This document shows, one piece after another, positions 43,968 through 51,675 of a stretch of 64,000 nt of DNA. Location of the stretch: the NCBI RefSeq assembly GCF_011421635.1, contig NZ_WTLI01000014.1, forward strand, positions 1 through 64,000, written 5' to 3'. The stretch is from Paenibacillus turpanensis (GTDB lineage Bacteria; Bacillota; Bacilli; Paenibacillales; YIM-B00363). The first letter of the stretch is position 1; the number at the start of each line of letters is the position of its first letter. A program made the translations under genes and the position numbers. The notes beneath the pieces were generated by a model. The model saw only the letters and a program-made list of their open reading frames with translations, made no database searches and had not been told where the DNA came from.

Positions 43968-45182
43968 TCAGCGGCCGACCTGAGCCTTCTCCTTCAGCAG
44001 AAGCGGCAGCTTCTTATAGCCAAATACAAAGGAGCCCGGGCTGCGGGTCAACGATTCACTTTCGTCCAGCGCTGCGGAAGGAACGCGGTCTAAAAAGCGG
44101 TTCAGCGCAATGGTTGCTTCCAGCCGGGCAAGCGGTGCACCCAAGCAGAAATGAACGCTTTGACCAAAGCCCATATGCGGATTCGGATGACGGTCAATGA
44201 TGAACTGCTCCGCATTGTCAAATTTACGCTCGTCCCGGTTGACGGAGCCCAGCCATATGACGACGCCTTGTCCGGCTTTGATGCTCTGTCCCTCCACTTC
44301 CGTATCCACGGACGCTACACGGCTGATGCTTTGGATCGGCGAGCTGTAGCGCAGCGTTTCCTCAATGGCCGGCGCCAGCAGATTGCGGTCCTTACGCACA
44401 CGCTCCAGCGACTCGGGATGCTCCAGCATCGTCCGCATAAAATTGCCCAGCAGATTGGTCGTCGTCTCATTGCCCGCCACCAACAGCAGCAGGCAAAACT
44501 CCAGCAGCTCCACCATATCCAGATGCTGATCGTCGATCTTGGCCCGCAGCAGCTCGGATACCAGGTCATTACCGCCCGGATTGGCCCGGCGCTCCTCAAT
44601 GACATTTGTAAAATAGGCATACAGCTCGCCGATAATTTTCATTTTCTCCGATGCCAGCTGCGCCTGCTTTTCTAAGTTTTGATCGTCATTGCCCTCCACC
44701 AGCTTATCCGACCACTCTTTAAAAAGGTTACGATCCTTCGTCCTGATGCCAAGCATTTTAGCAATGACGATAACCGGCAGCGGGAACGCAAAATCCATGA
44801 CGAAGTCCATTTTGGGCTGGCCCTCCAGCCGGTCCAGCAGCTCATCGGCGATTTGCTCAATCCCCGCAGATTGATTCTCAATGGATTTCTGGGTGAACGC
44901 TTGAGTTACCAGTGCACGGTAGTGCTTATGCTTCGGCGGATCCATGCCTAATAGGCTCAGTGTGCCGCCCGTCCCACCCTGAGAAGAAAAAGCCTTATAG
45001 TTGCTGATCACAGCTTGCGCCGTATCGTAACGAAACACATCCCAAACATTACGCTCCGGGTCAAAATGCAGTCCACCCCGGCTCCGCATTTCACGGTACC
45101 AATCAAAGGGGTTGCCTGCCTGACGCAGTCCCGTTGGCGTTGTAAACGTAGAAATCCCTTGCTGCTGACCCTCGTTGTTCAT
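43968..45182 (-). CDS. Cytochrome P450 (CYP107-like)
   Basis: A 404-residue soluble bacterial P450. The haem-binding loop FGQSVHFCLGAPLAR places the ligand at Cys346. The oxygen-activation motif is AGNETT (236-241) and the ExxR motif is EETLR (about 274-278). It is typical of class I bacterial P450s of the CYP107 group, which hydroxylate fatty acids, steroids or polyketides. No ferredoxin or biosynthetic partner lies alongside, so the substrate cannot be guessed. A possible small gene precedes it on the same strand. Confidence 0.95.
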   Translation of the reverse strand: MNNEGQQQGISTFTTPTGLRQAGNPFDWYREMRSRGGLHFDPERNVWDVFRYDTAQAVISNYKAFSSQGGTGGTLSLLGMDPPKHKHYRALVTQAFTQKSIENQSAGIEQIADELLDRLEGQPKMDFVMDFAFPLPVIVIAKMLGIRTKDRNLFKEWSDKLVEGNDDQNLEKQAQLASEKMKIIGELYAYFTNVIEERRANPGGNDLVSELLRAKIDDQHLDMVELLEFCLLLLVAGNETTTNLLGNFMRTMLEHPESLERVRKDRNLLAPAIEETLRYSSPIQSISRVASVDTEVEGQSIKAGQGVVIWLGSVNRDERKFDNAEQFIIDRHPNPHMGFGQSVHFCLGAPLARLEATIALNRFLDRVPSAALDESESLTRSPGSFVFGYKKLPLLLKEKAQVGR

Positions 45183-45252
45183 TCCATAATTCCCCCTTCA
45201 AGCTTCTATAACAATGTTAGGGTTCCCAAAACAGGGGATATTAACCAAACCG

Positions 45253-45363
45253 CTAAGGTTCAGCAGCATCCTCGGTACAGCAAAAGCCTAAGCTCTCCTG
45301 TGAAAGTTCGATGCTGGCGGCGTTCCCTACGTATCCAATTAACCCGTCAGGCCACTCGCCCAT
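45253..45363 (-). CDS. Possible small ORF before the P450, 36 aa
   Basis: An open frame beginning MGEWPDGLIGYVGNA and ending TEDAAEP, 70 bases upstream of the P450 gene. The frame continues upstream to a GTG at 45393. A GGAGG lies 15 bases before that GTG, which is too far to be ideal. The composition looks protein-like, with acidic ends and a Cys-Cys pair, but there is no known family. Confidence 0.25.
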   Translation of the reverse strand: MGEWPDGLIGYVGNAASIELSQESLGFCCTEDAAEP

Positions 45364-45458
45364 CTGACCCCATTCGAGGGATCCAAACTGCACCTTATAA
45401 TAAGCCGGCCTCCGTGATATATTGCTCCTACAAGATCATTCAAGGAGGGCCTTTTCCA

Positions 45459-45650
45459 ATGGCATTAGAAATGAGAACCAAATGCGAGCGCTGCAGCACT
45501 GCTCTTGAGAGTCAATCCATCGCCTATATCTGCGTTCATGAATGTACATTTTGTTTGCCTTGCACAGAAGAAATGGATACCATTTGTCCAAACTGCGGGG
45601 GAGAGCTTGTCCGGAGACCACGGAAGCCGGCAAATTCCTGTACGCTCTGA
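45459..45650 (+). CDS. DUF1272 zinc-finger-like protein
   Basis: A 63-residue protein of the DUF1272 family, with Cys pairs CERC, CTFCLPC and CPNCGGELVRRPRK that likely bind two zinc ions. AAGGAGGG lies directly upstream of ATG 45459. The frame is open for 148 codons further upstream, but the upstream part overlaps the P450 promoter and has no ribosome-binding site near a start. Confidence 0.85.
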   Translation: MALEMRTKCERCSTALESQSIAYICVHECTFCLPCTEEMDTICPNCGGELVRRPRKPANSCTL

Positions 45651-45756
45651 AAGCCTATGGGGGTAATCATATAATTTGCAAAGTTAAACATTCATGGTTT
45701 TAATCCCCAAACACATCATCCGCACTTAACTTAAGTCAAGGCAACATACGTCACCT

Positions 45757-45801
45757 AAATACAAAGGAGCTCACCAAGCCGCAAAGGCCATGGTCAGCTC
45801 C
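45757..45801 (-). terminator. Probable terminator of the YitT gene
   Basis: On the minus strand GGAGCT-GACCATGGCC pairs, with two mismatches, with GGCTTGGTGAGCTCC, then a T-rich stretch. Confidence 0.55.
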
Positions 45802-45858
45802 CTCTATCTTCGCAATCAAGCTCAAAAACACTCCTTATCACCGCCCCCCTCGCACTAA

Positions 45859-46584
45859 CTATGCTGGGCGATTTTCAACCGCCGACCCGGCAGACTGTAC
45901 ATCCTCCAACTTCTTTCTGACGGTTCGCAGCTCCGCCCGGTTCACACTTCTGTACCTTCCTTTGAACCTGCTGATCATCCAAGAGGTCACTACGATCGAC
46001 AGCGCCGAGCAGGCTGCTTTCATAATTCCGATCATCGAGAAGCTGATTAGCAGCACTATAAAATCGAAAACGAAATTTACAATACCGGGATTCCATTTAT
46101 ACTTTTGATGCAGGTATAGGGACAAGATATTGGCCCCCCCGAAAGAGGCTCCTCCCATAAATAAGACACTTACCCCTAATCCGATAAAGACACCGCCAAT
46201 CACTTCACCCACCAGCATAGGCAAATGCCAGTCAGGCAGCAGCGAACCGAGACTTGCCAACCCGGACAATATAACGGAAGCTGCGATCGAGAGCAGTGTA
46301 AACCTAGCCCCCATCCGAACCCAGGAAAAAACAAAAAACGGGGCGTTGACGCCAACGAACAAGACACCAAACGGCAATCCCCACAAATACGAGAGACCGA
46401 GGGAGAGGCCGGCAGTTCCCCCGGTTACCGCCTGTGCTTGCTTCAAAAACAAGATTCCGACTGCTGTAAGCAAACAGCCTAACAGCAGCGTCAGCGGAGT
46501 TTTCAGCCGCAGCCTTTTCAGTAGTCTAGCCGTTGTAACGTTTACCGTTCTAAGGATCAGTATGACTTTCTCTCTCTTATCCAT
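45859..46584 (-). CDS. YitT family membrane protein
   Basis: A protein of about 241 residues with five membrane segments, resembling the YitT/DUF161 family: GGTAGLSLGLSYLWGLPFG and GGASFGGANILSLYLHQKY are the paired family motifs. It lacks the C-terminal DUF2179 domain many relatives have. Function unknown. ATG 46584 has GGAG nine bases upstream. It starts 35 bases after mtlD and may share its transcript. Confidence 0.8.
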   Translation of the reverse strand: MDKREKVILILRTVNVTTARLLKRLRLKTPLTLLLGCLLTAVGILFLKQAQAVTGGTAGLSLGLSYLWGLPFGVLFVGVNAPFFVFSWVRMGARFTLLSIAASVILSGLASLGSLLPDWHLPMLVGEVIGGVFIGLGVSVLFMGGASFGGANILSLYLHQKYKWNPGIVNFVFDFIVLLISFSMIGIMKAACSALSIVVTSWMISRFKGRYRSVNRAELRTVRKKLEDVQSAGSAVENRPA

Positions 46585-46618
46585 CTTCATCCACTCCACC
46601 CGGATTTCCGTTATACCA

Positions 46619-47830
46619 CTATATCGAAGCCTCGCTCTTTTCGCCGGACGCCGAAGCCGTTTCTCTCGTTCCTCGGTACGTTTGCTTCAGCCGTTCGTAA
46701 TTCGAGGCGATTTGCCAGTACATCGGATGATACTCCTTTATCCCTGTGCAATTGCCAATCGTATGATGAATGCCTTTCTTGCGGATTTCACTCTGGAGCT
46801 TCACCGCTTCCGCATCCTCCGAGTAATCAAAAAGCAGGGCGGCAGCCATCGCAGCAGCCAAATGCGAGCTTTCCAGCCCAAAACGGTCCGCTTGCAGCGC
46901 TGGCCGCACAAGCCGATCGTGATACGAAAGCTTACGGATCGGGGAACGGGCCACACGGACAATACGATCCGTCAACCGCGGATTCGCAAACCGCTCCAGC
47001 GTCTTTTCAATATAAGTTTGCTGCTCCGCTTCATCGAACCGATGCTTCCTCACGAGCACTTTTCCTGTTTCTTGGAGCACCTGACGAACCTTCCGCTTCA
47101 CATCATCGTTCGTCATCGCCTCTTGAATCGTCTGATGCCCCTCTAAATAACCGAAGTACGCGGCACAGCAATGTCCGGTATTGACCGTAAACAGCTTCCT
47201 TTCCATAAAAGGCTCCAAAGCGTCTGCATACTGCACTCCCTTAATCCCCGGAAAGCCTTCCTTTATAGCGGAGCGGTGAATTACCCATTCATAAAATGGC
47301 TCCACCTTCACGGCCAGCGGATCCTCCTCGAAGGCTTGCACCGGCACAATCCGATCGACAATCGCGTTTGGAAAGGCCACGGAGGCATCGGCCTTCTCCT
47401 GCTGCTCCGGAGATAAAAAGCGGTATACCCACTCCTTTAAGAGTGAGCTTCCGCCCATTACATTTTCACAAGCAATCACATGAAGCGGACCGTTTCCGAT
47501 TTGCACACGGAGGGCCACTCCGCCGGCTATGACCTCGGCGATATCCGAAAGCGCAGCCGCACCCACGGCCGTTGTAACAACATCGCTTTCCGCGATCCGC
47601 TTCATCACCTCCTCACGGTCATCCACATGCACTGCCGTTATATTGTTAACCAGCATTGTTTCGCCTTTTTCACTCGCGAGCTTTACCGTGTACTGCCGCT
47701 TCTTTTGCAAAAGCTGAATTTGCTTTTTATTGCGGGCCACAAAACAAATCTCGTAGCCGCTAAGAGAAAGCAGCTGTCCAATAAAGCCCCTCCCAATATT
47801 TCCTGCTCCAAAATGTACGGCCTTCATCAT
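46619..47830 (-). CDS. mtlD: Mannitol-1-phosphate 5-dehydrogenase
   Basis: A 403-residue NAD-dependent dehydrogenase that interconverts mannitol 1-phosphate and fructose 6-phosphate. The N-terminal Rossmann motif is FGAGNIGRGFIG; IACENVMGGSSLLK, VDRIVPVQ and LFTVNTGHCCAAYFGYLEG are family motifs including the catalytic Lys/Asn/His region. No mannitol PTS genes adjoin. It follows a HAD phosphatase gene, suggesting a hexitol phosphate route in which the phosphatase could release mannitol, but that is inference. Either of two consecutive ATGs may be the start. Confidence 0.9.
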   Translation of the reverse strand: MMKAVHFGAGNIGRGFIGQLLSLSGYEICFVARNKKQIQLLQKKRQYTVKLASEKGETMLVNNITAVHVDDREEVMKRIAESDVVTTAVGAAALSDIAEVIAGGVALRVQIGNGPLHVIACENVMGGSSLLKEWVYRFLSPEQQEKADASVAFPNAIVDRIVPVQAFEEDPLAVKVEPFYEWVIHRSAIKEGFPGIKGVQYADALEPFMERKLFTVNTGHCCAAYFGYLEGHQTIQEAMTNDDVKRKVRQVLQETGKVLVRKHRFDEAEQQTYIEKTLERFANPRLTDRIVRVARSPIRKLSYHDRLVRPALQADRFGLESSHLAAAMAAALLFDYSEDAEAVKLQSEIRKKGIHHTIGNCTGIKEYHPMYWQIASNYERLKQTYRGTRETASASGEKSEASI

Positions 47831-47907
47831 ACTCTCTCCTCCCCTACCCGTTAATTACATCGATCAACGACTCCTATCTATTTCCGAATATTTTATCTAT
47901 CTTCTAT

Positions 47908-48570
47908 TTATCTTCCGATTGGATTTACAATCAGATCTTTAAGCTCCAAATCGAGCAAAGAGCTCAGCCTGCCCCCGCGCGGCTCAAATGGCAAACTGGC
48001 CGTAATCGTATTCGGGATATACAGGCAGTGCAGTCCCGCCGCCTCCGCCGCTTTAGCGCCGTTCGGGGAATCTTCAATCGCGACCGCCTCATTCGGCTGT
48101 ACACCAAGCGCCGCTGTCGCTTGAACGTACAATTCTGGGTCTGGCTTTACCCTGCGGACATCATCCGCCGTGCGGATACACTCAAAGTAAGGCTTCAGCT
48201 TCAGCCGCTCCAAGTATTTTTCCACCCACGCTCTAACAGAGCTTGAAGCGAGCCCGATTTTCAGCCCGGCAGCCTTCGCTTCGTTTAAATATCGGACGAC
48301 GCCCGGCCGGATTTCCTCTTTCTCCATCAGAAGCGAATGACGCTGTTGAACGGATTTTCTGAATTCCTCCCGATCGATCGGCAGCTTTAAATCAGTCATG
48401 AGGTACTCGTACGGGTTAAATTGGTGGAGACTCGTACCGATGCATTGCGAGTACATCTCTAGCGTCAAATCGACGCCATACTCTCGGTATGCCTCCTTAA
48501 AAGCAGCGTACCAGGCCGTTTCTGTATCAATAATCGTCCCATCGAAGTCAAAAATGATCGCTTTAATCAT
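47908..48570 (-). CDS. HAD hydrolase, beta-phosphoglucomutase-like
   Basis: A 220-residue HAD phosphatase with the nucleophile motif DFDGTIIDTE near the N-terminus, the cap domain, GLASSSVRAWVEKYL (motif II), KPDPELYVQA (motif III Lys) and AIEDSPNGAKAAEAAG (motif IV). It belongs to the beta-phosphoglucomutase/sugar phosphatase group. ATG 48570 has AAGAAGGGAGAAG upstream; an 86-codon open extension lies in non-coding-looking DNA. It is first in an apparent unit with mtlD and yitT-like. Confidence 0.85.
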   Translation of the reverse strand: MIKAIIFDFDGTIIDTETAWYAAFKEAYREYGVDLTLEMYSQCIGTSLHQFNPYEYLMTDLKLPIDREEFRKSVQQRHSLLMEKEEIRPGVVRYLNEAKAAGLKIGLASSSVRAWVEKYLERLKLKPYFECIRTADDVRRVKPDPELYVQATAALGVQPNEAVAIEDSPNGAKAAEAAGLHCLYIPNTITASLPFEPRGGRLSSLLDLELKDLIVNPIGR

Positions 48571-49036
48571 ACTTTCTTCTCCCTTCTTGGCAGGCCCGTC
48601 GTGCACCCACCTCAGCAAATTTTTGTAGTGAAGTGTTACGGTATGCTGACCGCGGCGGCAAGGCAAGGATGGGGAGCAGCCAAAAGAAATCGCAAATAGG
48701 ACCCTTGGAAAGAGGGTCCTGACTGGAAATAGAATGTGTTGGATGAATGACCCATCTTTGCCGACGGACAAAGCGGAGCGCCCAACTGCGGCACTTCCCG
48801 CCTTATACTGCTCTGCAAACATGCTCACGTTTTTTACCTGTGGTAAATTACGTTATAGTCATCGTAACATAGCGTAACCTTAATGTAAACATATATAACA
48901 TAATTTTGTCGTATCTTTGTTGTTGGACCTTGTTAATACTACGAAACTAACGTAATAACAACATAAAATAGGCGGTTGTTGACTTGTCACCACATTAAAA
49001 TAACATATATCTAACATAAAGGTCGGACTGCCATAG
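48571..49036. other. AT-rich intergenic stretch with TAACAT motifs
   Basis: No convincing gene. From about 48840 it becomes AT-rich, with many copies of TAACAT/AACATA, and a TTTACC-TGT-GGTAAA palindrome at 48833-48847. It borders a threonine synthase remnant. It may be degenerate or transferred DNA. Confidence 0.4.
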
Positions 49037-49252
49037 TATTTCTATTTTTTATCAGCCGCCACCCTGGCCGGAGTGTTGAAATTAAAAAACGAACGTGTAA
49101 TCGCTCGCGATGAAACCGTGGCCTGCATTGTAACCGGACATCTTCTAAAGGATCTTGATGCTTTGCAGGAACTATACTCGATGGCACCCTCTGATCAAGC
49201 GCCCTTAAACAAAATGCGAATCGTAGAGCTGCTGGTGGAAGAGACGCTCTAG
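49037..49252 (+). pseudogene. C-terminal remnant of threonine synthase
   Basis: An open frame after an in-frame stop, with no start codon or ribosome-binding site, encodes about 68 residues. They match the end of threonine synthase (thrC): LSAATLAGVLKL, then CIVTGHLLKDLD, and an acidic helical end. The PLP-binding core and the first ~80% of the gene are missing. It starts abruptly beside AT-rich DNA, consistent with deletion or recombination. The match is by pattern recognition of the S-A-A-x-x-A-G and T-G-H-x-L-K-D motifs. Confidence 0.6.
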
Positions 49253-49381
49253 CCCCCTCCTTTTTATACCATCGAATTGTTTTCCAAAACTGCCATTGGG
49301 TTACTGGAACAATTTCAACCATTGTTGTATAACTATTGTATAAGGCTTGTACAATAATAACTACCCACTGGAGGAATAAAG

Positions 49382-49753
49382 ATGTCTGCAAAATTATTAG
49401 ATGAAAAAAACCGTATTATTGAAATTATTTGGGATGGGCTTGTAAGTCCTGAGCAGGTCGAGGCTGTCAACCAGCAGGTGGAGAAATTTGCGAAGCAGCT
49501 CGGCGGCCGATTTGACGTTCTTGTCGATATGAGAAGCGTAAAAGCATTTCCACAGGATACCAAGGAAAAGCTTGTGGAACACCAGAAGCTGCTCAAAGAT
49601 TGGGGCATGTCTCGTGCCAGCGTAGCCGTAGGCGGAGCCATCGCCAAGATGCAGCTCAATAGAGTCGCCAAGGAATCCGATCATCAAACGGAATATCAGT
49701 GGGAGAGCTACGAGGAAGCTTTGCAATTTTTAAGAGGCTCCACTGTTCAGTAA
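49382..49753 (+). CDS. STAS/SpoIIAA-like protein
   Basis: A 123-residue soluble protein with the SpoIIAA-like STAS fold: N-terminal strands (RIIEIIWDGLVSPEQV), helix EKFAKQLGGRFDVLVDMRSVKAF in part, then ASVAVGGAIAKMQLNRVA. No conserved serine phosphorylation motif can be asserted. GGAGG lies nine bases before ATG. It is transcribed alone. It may be a regulatory or lipid-binding domain, as in related single-domain proteins; the partner is unknown. Confidence 0.75.
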   Translation: MSAKLLDEKNRIIEIIWDGLVSPEQVEAVNQQVEKFAKQLGGRFDVLVDMRSVKAFPQDTKEKLVEHQKLLKDWGMSRASVAVGGAIAKMQLNRVAKESDHQTEYQWESYEEALQFLRGSTVQ

Positions 49754-49878
49754 GAAACGGGTCCAGCTTCGTCGTTACGGCGTTCTTTTGGTAAACCGCC
49801 ATCCAAAAAATGTGCACTTCCCTTTAGTCACCTAAATACACGTCTGAACATATGCTGTAGCATAACAATTGAATGATC

Positions 49879-50008
49879 CTCAAAGGGGAGTAGCTGTACA
49901 GCAAAGTCGTCATTTCGTGGCGGAGATTATGCGCCTCCGGCTTTGTTGGCAACGATGAATACCATTGTTGTTAGCAAGACCTTTGCCTCATAGGTAAAGG
50001 TCTTTTTT
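49879..50008 (+). ncRNA. yybP-ykoY manganese riboswitch with terminator 1
   Basis: The conserved core is present: CAAAGGGGAGTAGC at 49881, an internal CGTCATTTCGTGGCG arm, and the 3' closing segment AGCAAGACCTTTG. The yybP-ykoY RNA binds Mn2+ and turns on downstream transcription. The 3' closing strand CCTTTG also pairs with GGTAAAGG (49993-50000) to make an intrinsic terminator with six T, the classical on-switch arrangement. The gene it controls is TerC-like. Confidence 0.92.
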
Positions 50009-50019
50009 GGCTTCATATC

Positions 50020-50051
50020 AAGCCTTTACCGTCCATGGTAAAGGCTTTTTT
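50020..50051 (+). terminator. Second terminator behind the Mn riboswitch
   Basis: AAGCCTTTACC pairs with GGTAAAGGCTT around GTCCAT, then a T run. Its 5' strand CCTTTACC is also complementary to GGTAAAGG of terminator 1, so the two are mutually exclusive alternatives. Confidence 0.75.
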
Positions 50052-50116
50052 ACATGATATCGGCCTCGATAGGGGCTTTCATTCTTCAAACTACACTAGC
50101 ACGGGAGGACAATGAT

Positions 50117-50878
50117 ATGGATCTATGGGCGTTATTGGAATACACTTGGGTATTTCTTCTCCTTATCGGCATCGAGGGGCTTGCCGCAGCCGTACACGAT
50201 AAAAATTTGAGAATAACGACGGGGCAGCTTATCGGAACCCATCGCAAAAAAGCTGTTTTTTACGGTGTAACCGGAGCGTTTCTATTTCGTCCTGCTGCCT
50301 TAATACTCGTCGTTTTTTCCGTCTCATGGTGGCAGACGCCGTTCATCGGCTCCGCTCTTCTGCTAATTTCGGCAGGCGCCGGCTTGGCCTTATGGCTCTA
50401 CCAGCAAAAACTCACCGCCGGCCTTACGGAACAGAAAAGACCGTTAAGCTACAGGGAAATGTTATTCCGCTTGGATGTCCGAAATCTCGCCTTCGCCTTA
50501 TCCACTATTTTCGCAGCCGTCGCGGTAACCCTTACCTTGCCCCCTTCAGGGTTTCCGCGTTTTGGCGAACAGGATACTCTTGCGCTTCTCATGCTGCTTT
50601 TTACGGGACTGATCGGGGCGATATGGGCAAGCCCAGCCGGAAACATGTTCCGAAAGCTGCTTCGTCATTACTCCAGTCTGCAAAACAGCTTCTATTGGGC
50701 ATTGGGCTGGATCGGCTTCCACCTGCTGCTCACCGGACTGTCCAATCCGGCGTCCCCCCTTCCTCCGGGGGATTTCACCTTCGCCCATCAACCATGGTGG
50801 AAGCTTACCTTTTACTGCATTCTCCTGCTCATTCCAGCCGCAGGCATTATGCTTTCGAAAGCCAGACCGGGCAAATAA
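50117..50878 (+). CDS. Divergent TerC-like membrane protein
   Basis: A 253-residue protein with about seven membrane segments and the TerC/YkoY layout: IGIEGLAAAVHD in the first conserved helix, then HRKKAVFYGVTGAFLFRP. The YkoY-type family exports Mn2+, or loads it onto secreted proteins. The family's acidic residues appear lost: the usual E-G-L-x-x-A-D-N becomes EGLAAAVH, and D-x-A-F-S-x-D-S becomes NLAFALST. ATG 50117 has GGGAGG upstream; a longer in-frame start overlaps the terminator. Expression is set by the riboswitch. Confidence 0.75.
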   Translation: MDLWALLEYTWVFLLLIGIEGLAAAVHDKNLRITTGQLIGTHRKKAVFYGVTGAFLFRPAALILVVFSVSWWQTPFIGSALLLISAGAGLALWLYQQKLTAGLTEQKRPLSYREMLFRLDVRNLAFALSTIFAAVAVTLTLPPSGFPRFGEQDTLALLMLLFTGLIGAIWASPAGNMFRKLLRHYSSLQNSFYWALGWIGFHLLLTGLSNPASPLPPGDFTFAHQPWWKLTFYCILLLIPAAGIMLSKARPGK

Positions 50879-50920
50879 TGCTGCTTGTGATTTATCAAGA
50901 CAAGAGAACCTCTTAAAAAA

Positions 50921-50972
50921 AACGGCCGAAAGCCAAAAGAGAAAGATCCCGAGGTTTTTTGGCCGTTTTATT
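50921..50972 (+). terminator. Terminator of the TerC-like gene
   Basis: AACGGCC pairs with GGCCGTT, followed by TTTATT; it lies shortly past the stop codon. Confidence 0.6.
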
Positions 50973-50998
50973 GTTATCTTACGAATGGCGGCAAAAAA

Positions 50999-51044
50999 GG
51001 GCCGGTCCTAGGAGCTCGAACATCTCCCACCGACCCGGCCTTTT
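50999..51044. terminator. Terminator of the YjcZ gene at 51063
   Basis: GGGCCGGTC pairs with GACCCGGCC (one bulge), with A and T runs on both sides. Confidence 0.6.
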
Positions 51045-51062
51045 TCATTTAAGAAGGGTTAA

Positions 51063-51188
51063 TTAAGCACCGAAAAATACTGTGCGGCTAATGATAACCA
51101 GAAGAATGAACAGAACAAGAATTGTACCTGTGCTAGTCCATACGTTTCCAACTCCGCAGCTGCCAGCTGCACCTCCAGCGTATGCCAT
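51063..51188 (-). CDS. YjcZ family small spore membrane protein, 41 aa
   Basis: A Gly-rich head (MAYAGGAAGSCGVGNVW) and the membrane helix TILVLFILLVIISRTVFF. The helix is identical over most of its length to the gene at 43767. A GGGAGGTG-like ribosome-binding site precedes ATG. It pairs with the next gene on the same strand, 46 bases away. Confidence 0.85.
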   Translation of the reverse strand: MAYAGGAAGSCGVGNVWTSTGTILVLFILLVIISRTVFFGA

Positions 51189-51234
51189 TATCGTTTCACC
51201 TCCCCCAACCATTGGAAAAGAAGCTCTTTAGTTA

Positions 51235-51342
51235 TTAGGAGAAGAATACAGTGCTGCTAATGATAACTAACAAAATAAACAAAACTAAAATCGCACCTGT
51301 CGACGTAAATCCGCCGCCTACTCCACCTGCTGCGTATGCCAT
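51235..51342 (-). CDS. YjcZ family small spore membrane protein, 35 aa
   Basis: Head MAYAAGGVGGGFTSTG and helix AILVLFILLVIISSTVFFS. GAGGTGA precedes ATG. It is first of a tandem YjcZ pair on the minus strand. Codon choice is more AT-rich than in its neighbour, although the helix protein sequence is the same. Confidence 0.85.
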   Translation of the reverse strand: MAYAAGGVGGGFTSTGAILVLFILLVIISSTVFFS

Positions 51343-51623
51343 CCCATTCACCTCTTTCCTCGGACTACTTTATCCTATGTAACCGGTCTCCATAGGGTTT
51401 GGGCAAAGAAAACGGCAATCAGCCTAATCTTTTCCCCCAATCTCATCACGCATAGGGCACGGCTCCTGCACACACCAAAAACTGCCGTTCACGATTTCGA
51501 CGATTTACCTTACGAGTTCCGTCACAGTTTTAACCGATCTGTAACAGTTTCACCTCGCTTAGCATGCTATCATCTTCTCCATGGAGATATAAATCACACA
51601 AACACAAATTTTTTTTGAACAAC
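51343..51623 (+). other. Intergenic stretch upstream of qox
   Basis: About 330 bases without a gene. It presumably contains the qox promoter; an extended -10 (TGCTATCAT, 51565-51573) is a weak candidate. No other feature is supportable besides the Rex-like site that follows. Confidence 0.35.
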
Positions 51624-51641
51624 TTGTGAAAAAATTCCCAA
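51624..51641 (+). promoter_or_regulatory. Rex-like operator before qoxA
   Basis: TTGTGAAAAAATTCCCAA fits the Rex palindrome TTGTGAA-N4-TTCACAA at 13 of 14 positions, 34 bases before the qoxA start. Rex represses under high NADH. Confidence 0.5.
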
Positions 51642-51675
51642 GCAAGTCCCTTTGGGGTAAAGGAGATGAGACAAG

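Noticed and set aside
45752..49842. A 14-bp sequence GTCACCTAAATACA near 45750 and 49829
   Set aside because: Only two copies, no shared context or symmetry; probably coincidence in AT-rich intergenic DNA.
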